Source of the DNA: Gammaproteobacteria bacterium
Lineage (GTDB): Bacteria; Pseudomonadota; Gammaproteobacteria; Pseudomonadales; Pseudohongiellaceae
Length of the DNA: 5,205 nucleotides
Direction: 5' to 3'
NCBI GenBank assembly: GCA_003556835.1
Contig: PWQG01000024.1
Coordinates: forward strand, 1-5,205
Shown here: piece by piece, positions 1-5,205 of the stretch
How positions within the stretch are numbered: the stretch's first letter is position 1
Layout of the letters: each line of letters begins with the position of its first letter
Notes under the pieces: generated by a model
Told to the model about the DNA's origin: nothing
Database searches by the model: none
What the model saw: only the letters and a program-made list of their open reading frames with translations
Made by a program: the position numbers and the translations under genes

Positions 1-170
1 AGGATCTGCAGGGTCACCGAGTAGGACTGACCGCCCTCTTCATCCGTGGTCATGGTCAGGGCGGGTACACCACCGAGCCCTTCCAGCAGGGAGCTGTCCT
101 GGGCCAGCGCCGGGCTGCTCAGGCTCAGCAGGAACAGGAGTGCCAGCAGAATGTGGCTCATGGCCCGCAT
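1..170 (-). CDS. fliP: Flagellar export gate protein FliP, N-terminal part (cut by window edge)
   Basis: FliP is a core membrane subunit of the flagellar type III export gate, forming a pore with FliQ and FliR. About 56 codons are visible. The translation begins MRAMSHILLALLFLLSLSS and shows a classic cleavable signal peptide: a short Arg-containing start, a Leu-rich core (residues 7-18) and a likely cleavage site after Ala-Leu-Ala at 21-23. FliP is unusual among export gate proteins in having such a signal. It continues with LGGVPALTM and GGQSYSVTLQIL, the family's conserved region before the first mature membrane helix. The ATG shares one base with the fliO stop (TGATG, 172-168) and has no strong ribosome site of its own, which suggests translational coupling. 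A second in-frame ATG at codon 4 (161-159) is an alternative. The rest of the gene lies left of the window. Confidence 0.93.
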   Translation of the reverse strand, partial: MRAMSHILLALLFLLSLSSPALAQDSSLLEGLGGVPALTMTTDEEGGQSYSVTLQI

Positions 171-571
171 CAGGATTGAGGACCCCGGTTCATGTAGTTG
201 TGCAGCTTGCGGGCAAAGGCGGTGTCCGCGCCCGTCCCACTGGAACCCGAACGGGTGCTGACATCCACCACGGGCTCATCAAAGACATGCAGTGTATTGA
301 CCCGCCCCGGCGACACACCCAACAGGATCTGTTGCTCACCCACCTGCACCAGTGTCAGTCGGTCGCGCCCACCGAGTGAAACGGCAGCAATCACCCGGAT
401 AACCCCGCCGCCCTGGAAAGCGGCACCGCCAAAGCGGCGCAGCAACCAGGCCCCGGCCAGGATGACCATCACCACGATGAACAACCAGAAGGCTACTTCG
501 ACCACCGGCGCGAGGGCGGATCCGCCTTCGGCCAGCGACGCGCCCGTATTGTCTTGCACGGCCTCGGACAT
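170..571 (-). CDS. fliO: Flagellar biosynthesis protein FliO
   Basis: FliO is a small bitopic inner-membrane protein that helps assemble the FliP ring of the flagellar export gate. The 133-residue product has a polar N-terminal stretch (1-20), one transmembrane segment at about residues 22-44 (VVEVAFWLFIVVMVILAGAW), then a positively charged turn (LLRR) and the conserved cytoplasmic FliO domain at about 55-100, including IRVIAAVSLGGRDRLTLVQV and the ILLGVSPGRV motif. The tail from about 103 is Ser/Gly/Thr-rich and poorly conserved in this family. Length is within the usual range. It starts 27 bases after the fliN stop, with a GGGAG ribosome site about nine bases before the ATG, and its stop overlaps the fliP start by one base. 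The family is divergent, so identity rests on the domain plus its fixed place between fliN and fliP. Confidence 0.93.
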   Translation of the reverse strand: MSEAVQDNTGASLAEGGSALAPVVEVAFWLFIVVMVILAGAWLLRRFGGAAFQGGGVIRVIAAVSLGGRDRLTLVQVGEQQILLGVSPGRVNTLHVFDEPVVDVSTRSGSSGTGADTAFARKLHNYMNRGPQS

Positions 572-598
572 GTTTGTCTACTCCCGCCCTTCCGACGC

Positions 599-1018
599 TC
601 AGCGCAGTTTCTTGATACGTTCGGAGGGGCTGATGACGTCGGTCATACGAATGCCGAACTTGTCATTGACCACCACCACTTCGCCATGGGCGATGAGGGT
701 ACCGTTGACCAACACGTCCAGCGCTTCACCGGCGAGACGATCGAGTTCGATCACCGAACCCTGGTTGAGTTGCAGCAGGTTGCGGATGGTGATGGCACTG
801 CTGCCCACCTCCATGGAAATGCGCACCGGAATGTCGAGGATCACATCCAGGTCCGGCGCGGCACCATCTCCACCAGCGCCATTGCCGGATTGTCCGGCGG
901 CAGCGGAATCCTGCTGCTTCTCCAGCTGTTCTTCCTCCATGGCCGCGGCCCATTCATCCGCCATGGCATCCTCTTCGGTGCCCGCGTCCTGCTTGTCCTT
1001 TTCATCTTCCGCCATCAT
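599..1018 (-). CDS. fliN: Flagellar motor switch protein FliN
   Basis: FliN forms the lower ring of the cytoplasmic C-ring together with FliM, takes part in direction switching and docks the FliH-FliI export ATPase complex. The 139-residue product has an acidic, Ala/Glu-rich N-terminus (about 1-55, including DEWAAAMEEEQ, typical of gammaproteobacterial FliN) and a C-terminal SpoA (surface presentation of antigens) domain at about 58-135. Diagnostic stretches are LDIPVRISMEVG, IELDRLAGEALDVLVNG, LIAHGEVVVVNDKFGIR and the ending ISPSERIKKL. It begins MM: two adjacent ATG codons at 1018 and 1015. The GGGAG ribosome site at 1026-1022 is only three bases from the first but six from the second, so the protein may really start at 1015 (138 residues). 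It follows fliM by 30 bases and precedes fliO by 27. Confidence 0.97.
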   Translation of the reverse strand: MMAEDEKDKQDAGTEEDAMADEWAAAMEEEQLEKQQDSAAAGQSGNGAGGDGAAPDLDVILDIPVRISMEVGSSAITIRNLLQLNQGSVIELDRLAGEALDVLVNGTLIAHGEVVVVNDKFGIRMTDVISPSERIKKLR

Positions 1019-1021
1019 TCA

Positions 1022-1026
1022 CTCCC
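1022..1026 (-). promoter_or_regulatory. Ribosome binding site of fliN
   Basis: GGGAG on the minus strand is followed by TGA and then two ATG codons. Spacing is three bases to the first ATG (1018) and six to the second (1015). The second spacing is closer to the usual optimum, so this site bears on the choice of start. Confidence 0.65.
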
Positions 1027-1048
1027 GCGGCCGTCTGCCCGGCCGGTA

Positions 1049-2017
1049 TCACTTGGATTTCTTGTCAAACACACGTTCTATCTTGAGCGCCAGATTGCCA
1101 TTGGCACTGGCCAGGCTGGTGTGGAACATGGGTATGCCATTGGCTTCGAGCACCACGGTGGGTGGCAGTTCGACCGGAATCACATCACCGGCCTCCAGAT
1201 CCACCACATCACGCAGTGTGATCTCCCGGTCCACCACACTGCAGCGCAGATCCACGGTTGCGTCCATGATCTGGTCACGCAGCGATCGTTCCCAGCGTTC
1301 GTCCTGATCATCCACATCACTCTGCATGCCGGCATCGAGCAACTCGCGGATCGGTTCGATCATGGAATAGGGCTGGGTGATGTGGATATCCCCGCCGCCA
1401 CCATCGAGTTCGATATGGAAACTGCTGATCACCACCACCTCACTGGGGCTGACGATATTGGCCATGGAGGGATTGACCTCGGAGCGCAGGTGATCGAATT
1501 CGAGCTTGTAGACATTGCGCCAGGCTTCGCCCAGGTCTTCAAACACCTGGTTCAGCACCATCTGCACCACGCGCAGCTCGGTGGGTGTGAATTCACGACC
1601 CTCGATCTTTGCGTGACGTCCGTCCCCACCAAAATAATTGTCCACCAGTTTGAAGACCAGTTTGGCATCGAGCACGATCAATGCCGTGCCGCGAAGGGGC
1701 CGGAACTTGACCAGATTGAGACTGGTGGGAACATAAAGTGTGTGCAGGTACTCGCCGAATTTGCTGATCTGCACCCCGTTGATGGAAACCTCGGCGCTGC
1801 GACGCAGCAGGTTGAACAGACTGATCCTCGTGTAGCGCGCAAAGCGTTCGTTGATCATCTCCAGGGTGGGCATCCTGCCACGGACGATACGGTCCTGGGT
1901 GGTCAGGTCATAGTTGCGCACCTCGCCGGGGGCAAGATCATCATCGGTGTCAACATCACCATCATCCACCCCGTGGAGAAGGGCATCAATTTCGTCTTGT
2001 GACAGGATATCCTGCAT
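1049..2017 (-). CDS. fliM: Flagellar motor switch protein FliM
   Basis: FliM is the C-ring subunit that links the MS-ring protein FliG to FliN and receives phosphorylated CheY to reverse the motor. The 322-residue product is full length for the family. Residues 5-14 (LSQDEIDALL) are the canonical CheY-P-binding peptide, followed by an acidic linker (DDGDVDTDDD, 18-27). The middle CheC-like domain runs from about 45 to 230 and includes MINERFARYTRISLFNLLRR, the FliG-binding loop GGDG at 130-133 within DNYFGGDGRHA, and the EGREFTPTE stretch at 139-147. A C-terminal SpoA domain (about 248-320), homologous to FliN, ends LALKIERVFD. The start is 21 bases after the fliL stop, preceded by a purine-rich GGGGAAGAGAGAG tract. 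The CheY motif implies a chemotaxis-controlled, switching motor. Confidence 0.98.
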   Translation of the reverse strand: MQDILSQDEIDALLHGVDDGDVDTDDDLAPGEVRNYDLTTQDRIVRGRMPTLEMINERFARYTRISLFNLLRRSAEVSINGVQISKFGEYLHTLYVPTSLNLVKFRPLRGTALIVLDAKLVFKLVDNYFGGDGRHAKIEGREFTPTELRVVQMVLNQVFEDLGEAWRNVYKLEFDHLRSEVNPSMANIVSPSEVVVISSFHIELDGGGGDIHITQPYSMIEPIRELLDAGMQSDVDDQDERWERSLRDQIMDATVDLRCSVVDREITLRDVVDLEAGDVIPVELPPTVVLEANGIPMFHTSLASANGNLALKIERVFDKKSK

Positions 2018-2038
2018 GGCTCTCTCTTCCCCACGCTG

Positions 2039-2524
2039 TCATTGCAGCACGAATGTGGTAAACAGCACTTCCTCGATGCCCGGGCGACCGATTTCATTCT
2101 GCAGCACCCGCTGCACTTCCTCCGTGGCCATCTGACGCAGTTCGTCGATGCCCTCCGGATTGTCGAAAATACGGATCAGCTGGGCGCTGAACAGACTGTT
2201 GAGGTTGTGGCGCACCACGGGCATATGTTCGATGAGTGCTTCCAGGGCCTGTTCGTCGCGGCTCATCACCGCCAGCTCCGCCTGCAGAAAACGTTGTCGT
2301 CCCCGATGCGGGAAATTGACAATGAACGAAGGACTCAGTTCGTGATAGAGGATCGGGCGACGATCGCGGGTATCGTTGGCCACCTCCGCGTCCGCCTCGC
2401 CGTTTCCTGCCATCAGGAAAAACCAGGCTCCCCCTGCGCCGCCCAGTGCAAGCAGGGCGATCACTGCGATGACAATCAGTTTCGAGGCGCCGGTCTGCCT
2501 TCCTTTGGTCTGCGCTGCGGCCAT
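2039..2524 (-). CDS. fliL: Flagellar basal body-associated protein FliL
   Basis: FliL is an inner-membrane protein with a periplasmic stomatin-like domain that surrounds and supports the MotAB stator. The 161-residue product has a short cytoplasmic basic N-terminus, one transmembrane helix at about 15-38 (KLIVIAVIALLALGGAGGAW), a charged linker, and the periplasmic domain from about 58 to 161. Family signatures are LSPSFIVNFP (64-73), the FLQAELAVMSRD strand and the terminal EEVLFTTFVLQ. The frame is open 16 codons further to a GTG at 2572, but I chose the ATG at 2524. It has a GGAG ribosome site five bases upstream, and the GTG lies one base from the predicted transcription start of the sigma-54 promoter, leaving no leader for translation. 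It is the first gene of the fliLMNOP unit, and the fliM start follows 21 bases after its stop. Confidence 0.95.
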   Translation of the reverse strand: MAAAQTKGRQTGASKLIVIAVIALLALGGAGGAWFFLMAGNGEADAEVANDTRDRRPILYHELSPSFIVNFPHRGRQRFLQAELAVMSRDEQALEALIEHMPVVRHNLNSLFSAQLIRIFDNPEGIDELRQMATEEVQRVLQNEIGRPGIEEVLFTTFVLQ

Positions 2525-2529
2525 TGGAT

Positions 2530-2533
2530 CTCC
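2530..2533 (-). promoter_or_regulatory. Ribosome binding site of fliL
   Basis: GGAG (within ACGGAGATCC) lies five bases before the ATG at 2524. This favours that codon over the in-frame GTG at 2572 and gives a 161-residue rather than a 177-residue FliL. Confidence 0.75.
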
Positions 2534-2584
2534 GTTTTGCTGTTCTGCGCCGGGGCGCCGTTTTTTGCACACGGGGATAGGCTA

Positions 2585-2599
2585 GCAAGGCTTGTGCCA
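2585..2599 (-). promoter_or_regulatory. Sigma-54 (-24/-12) promoter of the fliLMNOP operon
   Basis: The minus strand reads TGGCAC-AAGCC-TTGC followed by T. This matches the RpoN consensus TGGCAC-N5-TTGCW at every conserved position, with GG and GC separated by exactly ten bases. The predicted transcription start is near 2573, giving a leader of about 49 bases before the fliL ATG. It sits in the 188-base intergenic gap after fliK, and no recognisable terminator separates it from fliK. In polar-flagellated gammaproteobacteria, flagellar operons of this kind are switched on by RpoN with a FleQ/FlrA- or FleR/FlrC-type activator, so the same is inferred here. Confidence 0.85.
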
Positions 2600-2628
2600 G
2601 ATGCTTGATTAGCTCACATATACATATA

Positions 2629-2641
2629 TATCAGCCACTTA
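2629..2641 (+). promoter_or_regulatory. Possible IHF binding site upstream of the fliL promoter
   Basis: On the plus strand TATCAG-CCAC-TTA matches the IHF consensus WATCAR-NNNN-TTR at all defined positions. It is flanked on its 5' side by an AT-rich run (2618-2630), as is common for strong IHF sites. Relative to the predicted start at about 2573 it spans roughly -56 to -68, the usual place for IHF to bend DNA between a sigma-54 promoter and its enhancer. This is a short degenerate motif, so chance remains possible. Confidence 0.5.
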
Positions 2642-2667
2642 GCAGCACAATATAGAGATTATGAAGT

Positions 2668-2681
2668 GACGGATTACTGAC
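2668..2681 (-). promoter_or_regulatory. Possible activator (FleQ/FlrC-like) half site
   Basis: The minus strand reads GTCAGTAATCCGTC. The first eight bases fit the left half of the FleQ-type palindrome (GTCA-N-TAA), but the right half does not. Instead CGTCA recurs as a direct repeat exactly 11 bases later, one helical turn. It lies at about -95 to -108 from the predicted fliL start, upstream of the putative IHF site, where an enhancer would be expected. The call rests mainly on position and is weak. Confidence 0.28.
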
Positions 2682-2712
2682 GCAGGTGTTCGGCTTTTGA
2701 CGCCGGCTGGAT

Positions 2713-4584
2713 TCAGACGTAGTAGTCGATCAGGGCATCGCTGCGCAGGGTGGGCAACTCAGTAGTCAGCTCACTGTCACCGTCTTCGCCGCCAAGTGTT
2801 CCCTGCTGTCCCGTTTCGCTGTCACCCGGCTGTTCGCCGAATGACTGATCCGAAACATTGACGTCCAGCAGATCCACACCCTGTTCGGCGAGCATATCCT
2901 GCAATCGCGAAATGCTGCCTTCCAGCGCCTCGCGGACCATGCCATGCGGCGAAGCAAAATTCACCGTGGCCTGCTCGCCTTTCAATTGCAGCTGGATCAT
3001 CAGGCTACCGAGTTCCGGCGGGTCGAGCTGGATGCGGGCCTGACTGTGATTGCCGGCCACCATCATGGCGATGCGTTGTCCGAGCTTCTCCCCCCACTGC
3101 TCCCGGGCTGTTGTGCCGGCCAGGGAGCGCTCGGCACTCATCCAGTCATTGGCCCCGTCACTACGCAGGGTGCCGGGCAATGCAGTGCCCGGCTGCATCT
3201 GTCCCGTCATCGCCTGTGCCTGCCCCTGTATGCCCTGGGCGCTGGCCAATTGTGTGGTCGGATTGGCATTGCTCAGCGTTTCGCCTCTGGCAAAAACTGC
3301 CGGGTTGGGTGCTTCCCGGGATTCACGGGGCCCGGTATCGCCGCCGGCCGAACCACCATTGCGCTCGCTCATGGCGCCATTGAACTGCTCTATGAAACGT
3401 TGCAGGCGCTCACCCACCGGGGTATCGGCTACCGGAACCGGACGCTGGGGCGCTTCCGGATTATGTGGCGACATCAGACCGGGACGCTCGAGGCGGTTAT
3501 CGCGCCAGTCGGCGGCCCGGTCGCGTGACGACAGGGGTACGGAATTCGTGACCGGAACGCGGCGTGCCGTATCCATCGCTGCCTGCATTGTGGTCGGCGT
3601 CAATGGTTCTTTCAGGGCAGCCTTCAGGGCCTGATCGTTAGCCACTGCCGGTCGGAATCCGGACTCCGATGGATTCGCAGCCTGCTGTGCCGCTTTTGAT
3701 TCAGTGACACGTGTCCCACCACGTTCGTCCATGCTTCCCGGATACATCCGGGGAGCGGTGTCCACATTGAGAAGGCGACCATCCCCCGGTTGCGCGTTCA
3801 GCACTTCAGTTCGCAAAGCTTCCCTGGCCGGGTTTGCTTGTGCCGGGCCCAGAGTGCTGATCACGGTCTGTAGAGGACGAGGCGATTCCTGTCCTCGTGG
3901 TTCCTGCGACAGGCCGTTGGCTGAGGCAGCCGCCTTACTGTTTACCGGTTGGGATGCTGGTTGATCGGTGGACTCGTCCTTCATCGCACTTCTTGGTGGC
4001 AGCAACTCCTCCCCTGCCCTTGACACGGCATGGTGCTGCAATGGCTCGGCTTCGCCAGGCGGACCGGCAGTGGCCTCGAGAAGTGGATGCGATGGTGTCG
4101 TTTCGAGCCTGCGTTGCTCTGCTGGCTCATGGGTGAAAGCCTGTGCCGGCAAGGAACCCGTTTCTCCCCGGCCCGGGCGCTGCCAATCTGAGGCGGACAG
4201 GTTGAACGGCAACGGGGATTGCCCGGGCTCCTCTGCCTGCCATACAGGATGCAATGCCTCGGCGCGTGAATCGGGCCCGAGGGACTCTGCAGCGCGATCG
4301 GCCGCTTCCGCTCGTCCCGTCTGCGCGGCCAGCGGCAAGCTGCGTCCCTCCTGCGGCAGGTTCTTTCCGCCCCTTGCCTCCTTTGGCGGCGACAACTCCG
4401 GATGCTGTTGGCGCAGCAGGTCGGCAAACGCCTCCCCTTTGTCAGGGCGCTCCTCACTCGCTGTTGCACCCGGCACCGGAGGCAGGGAAGCGGCGCCAGA
4501 AGGGCCAGGCAGGGGATTCCTGGCCATACTGGCGGTGCGTCGCTCGGAGCCGGGCAGCAGGAGTTGCAGAGTGGATTGTGTCAT
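2713..4584 (-). CDS. fliK: Flagellar hook-length control protein FliK
   Basis: FliK is exported as a molecular ruler and, when the hook is complete, its C-terminal domain acts on FlhB to switch export from rod/hook to filament substrates. The 623-residue product is much longer than the roughly 400-residue Salmonella protein. Residues 1 to about 480 are low complexity, rich in Pro, Ala, Gln, Glu and Gly, and look disordered, as expected of the ruler part; I see no cysteine in the protein. The conserved Flg_hook domain spans about 490-585: EQWGEKLGQRIAMMV, then ARIQLDPPELGSLMIQLQL with the hallmark LDPPELG at 520-526, then VNFASPHGMVREALE and LAEQGVDLLDVNVS. An acidic Gly-rich tail ends DYYV. 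The ATG at 4584 has only a weak ribosome site (GGATGAAG, somewhat distant); Met-20 is a less likely start. A sigma-54 promoter precedes the gene. Confidence 0.95.
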   Translation of the reverse strand: MTQSTLQLLLPGSERRTASMARNPLPGPSGAASLPPVPGATASEERPDKGEAFADLLRQQHPELSPPKEARGGKNLPQEGRSLPLAAQTGRAEAADRAAESLGPDSRAEALHPVWQAEEPGQSPLPFNLSASDWQRPGRGETGSLPAQAFTHEPAEQRRLETTPSHPLLEATAGPPGEAEPLQHHAVSRAGEELLPPRSAMKDESTDQPASQPVNSKAAASANGLSQEPRGQESPRPLQTVISTLGPAQANPAREALRTEVLNAQPGDGRLLNVDTAPRMYPGSMDERGGTRVTESKAAQQAANPSESGFRPAVANDQALKAALKEPLTPTTMQAAMDTARRVPVTNSVPLSSRDRAADWRDNRLERPGLMSPHNPEAPQRPVPVADTPVGERLQRFIEQFNGAMSERNGGSAGGDTGPRESREAPNPAVFARGETLSNANPTTQLASAQGIQGQAQAMTGQMQPGTALPGTLRSDGANDWMSAERSLAGTTAREQWGEKLGQRIAMMVAGNHSQARIQLDPPELGSLMIQLQLKGEQATVNFASPHGMVREALEGSISRLQDMLAEQGVDLLDVNVSDQSFGEQPGDSETGQQGTLGGEDGDSELTTELPTLRSDALIDYYV

Positions 4585-4647
4585 GGGCGCTTCATCCGCA
4601 GTGGCAATGGTTGCAATAAGTCATACCGTACTATCGGCAATATCCTC

Positions 4648-4663
4648 AGCAATTAGCTTGCCA
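4648..4663 (-). promoter_or_regulatory. Sigma-54 (-24/-12) promoter of fliK
   Basis: The minus strand reads TGGCAA-GCTAA-TTGCT, one base off the RpoN consensus TGGCAC-N5-TTGCW, with the obligatory GG-N10-GC spacing intact. The predicted start is near 4637, leaving about 53 bases of leader before fliK. The -24 element begins only about 17 bases after the fliJ stop, so any upstream enhancer would have to lie inside fliJ, unless the activator binds downstream. It would let fliK be expressed separately from fliIJ; in Pseudomonas aeruginosa fliK is known to be an RpoN-dependent later-class gene. Confidence 0.75.
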
Positions 4664-4680
4664 CTTCTGCGCCGCGCTAT

Positions 4681-5124
4681 TCAGTCCCAGATCTTGCGGA
4701 CGCCACGGCGAGCGTATTCATCGTGGTTACGCTGCTCCTGGCGCTGCTGTTGCCCGGTTTCAACCCGTCGGATGCGTTCCAGCATTTTTTCCAGCTGCCG
4801 GTGCCGCAGGTCACGTTCCCGCCATTGCGATCGGACGTCTTCGTACTGCTGGCGCACGGTCTCGATCTGCTGCCCCTGCTGCACCATGGCCTGCTCGATA
4901 CTGCTGCTGAAACGGCTGACCATCTGCAATCGGGAGACACTGATACCGGTTCGCCCGTCCTGCACCATTTTGTTGTGATATTCCCGCTGGTACTGCTGCA
5001 GTTGCTGCAGTTTCTGTTGTTCCGCCTCCAGGCGCTGGTGCATGAAAGCCACGGCCCGGGCGGCCTTCTTGGCCTCCAGGTCAGCGACTTTCAGCACCGG
5101 CGCCAGGCGGGTGGAGCGTTTCAT
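4681..5124 (-). CDS. fliJ: Flagellar export chaperone FliJ
   Basis: FliJ is a small cytoplasmic coiled-coil protein that inserts into the FliI ATPase ring like a rotor shaft, contacts FlhA and recycles export chaperones. The 147-residue product is the usual length. It starts MKRSTRLAPVLKVADLEAKK, the typical FliJ N-terminal helix, and is almost wholly charged and Gln-rich with heptad-like patterns. Two long helices (about 12-55 and 66-135) are joined by a turn around DGRTGIS (56-62), fitting the antiparallel coiled-coil hairpin of the family. The ending RRGVRKIWD is basic. The ATG overlaps the stop of the upstream frame (probably fliI) as ATGA, with an AGGGGG ribosome site about nine bases before it. 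Coiled-coil sequences resemble one another, so identity rests partly on position before fliK. Confidence 0.92.
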   Translation of the reverse strand: MKRSTRLAPVLKVADLEAKKAARAVAFMHQRLEAEQQKLQQLQQYQREYHNKMVQDGRTGISVSRLQMVSRFSSSIEQAMVQQGQQIETVRQQYEDVRSQWRERDLRHRQLEKMLERIRRVETGQQQRQEQRNHDEYARRGVRKIWD

Positions 5125-5205
5125 CCGCCACTACCCCCTGCCCCACCCTGTCCGGCATCCCCTCCAGGCGCCTGGGTGCGCGCGCGCGGCTTCAGGGCGG
5201 TGACA
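5121..5205 (-). CDS. fliI: Probable C-terminal end of the flagellar export ATPase FliI (cut by window edge)
   Basis: An open frame enters from the right edge and ends with a TGA that overlaps the fliJ ATG as ATGA. The 27 visible residues (VTALKPRAR, then a Gly/Ala/Gln-rich tail ending GGSGG) contain none of the catalytic FliI motifs, which lie upstream. The call rests on the overlap with fliJ, on gene order (fliI precedes fliJ in nearly all such clusters) and on this being the frame open up to the fliJ start. If correct, the protein has a Gly-rich, non-conserved C-terminal extension. An alternative frame also runs from the edge but stops at a TAG about 9 bases before the fliJ ATG, so the frame assignment is not certain. 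Confidence 0.5.
   Translation of the reverse strand, partial: VTALKPRARTQAPGGDAGQGGAGGSGG

Noticed and set aside
198..1307. A 369-codon plus-strand open frame, Ser/Arg/Thr-rich
   Set aside because: It spans fliO, fliN and part of fliM in antisense and has the composition of a shadow frame with no recognisable domain.
554..2002. A 482-codon open frame on the plus strand opposite fliN and fliM, with a His-rich translation
   Set aside because: It is antisense to two unmistakable flagellar genes. The His/Asp-rich product is what the reverse complement of their GC-rich codons gives, and no ribosome site or known domain supports it.
2547..2566. GC-rich inverted repeat followed by six T on the plus strand, resembling a rho-independent terminator
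   Set aside because: The stem is only about five base pairs with a two-base loop and is not flush with the T run. No gene on the plus strand would end there. On the coding strand it lies in the fliL leader and is preceded, not followed, by the A run.
2693..2707. CGGC ... GCCG inverted repeat just after the fliK stop
   Set aside because: The stem is only four base pairs and no T run follows on the minus strand, so it does not make a credible terminator.
3968..4978. A 336-codon plus-strand open frame across the fliJ-fliK junction
   Set aside because: Its Ser/Cys/Arg-rich translation has no fold-like pattern, and it crosses a promoter gap between two well-supported genes on the other strand.
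5164..5188. Palindrome CCAGGCGCCTGG next to an alternating TGCGCGCGCGCG run
   Set aside because: Both fall in the probable fliI coding end in a GC-rich genome and are explained by Pro/Arg/Ala/Gly codons; there is no sign of a regulatory role.

Overview
The window is a stretch of a bacterial flagellar biogenesis cluster. Every recognisable gene lies on the minus strand. In transcription order (right to left) they are: a probable fliI 3' end (window edge), fliJ, fliK, fliL, fliM, fliN, fliO and the 5' end of fliP (cut by the left edge). The gene order fliI-J-K-L-M-N-O-P, an acidic FliN N-terminus, a CheY-binding motif on FliM and sigma-54 type promoters all point to a polar-flagellated gammaproteobacterium with fairly high GC. 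A Chromatiales/Ectothiorhodospira-like or Pseudomonas/Vibrio-like relative is plausible, but I cannot name the genus from sequence alone.

Layout. At the right end (about 5205-4681), a reading frame that is probably the FliI C-terminus overlaps the fliJ start by four bases; fliJ encodes a small coiled-coil export chaperone. A 96-base gap (4585-4680) carries a -24/-12 (sigma-54) promoter just downstream of the fliJ stop. fliK (4584-2713) encodes a long hook-length ruler with the conserved C-terminal substrate-switch domain. A 188-base gap (2712-2525) contains a near-perfect sigma-54 promoter, a match to the IHF consensus set in an AT-rich patch, and a possible FleQ/FlrC-type half site, in the order expected for an enhancer-activated promoter. 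From there fliL, fliM, fliN, fliO and fliP follow with gaps of 21, 30, 27 and -1 bases, as one tightly packed operon that must continue leftwards beyond the window (fliQ, fliR and flhB are usual).

Together the products cover three jobs: export energising and chaperoning (FliI, FliJ), control of hook length and export specificity (FliK), and the motor and export gate (FliL at the stator, FliM/FliN in the C-ring, FliO/FliP in the membrane export gate). The two sigma-54 promoters split the cluster into at least three transcription units: one ending with fliIJ, one starting at fliK and one starting at fliL. No terminator is evident between them, so read-through is likely.

I found no new system, mobile element, RNA gene or CRISPR array. 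The most useful observations beyond gene identity are the two promoters and their regulatory layout, and the start-codon corrections for fliL and possibly fliN.
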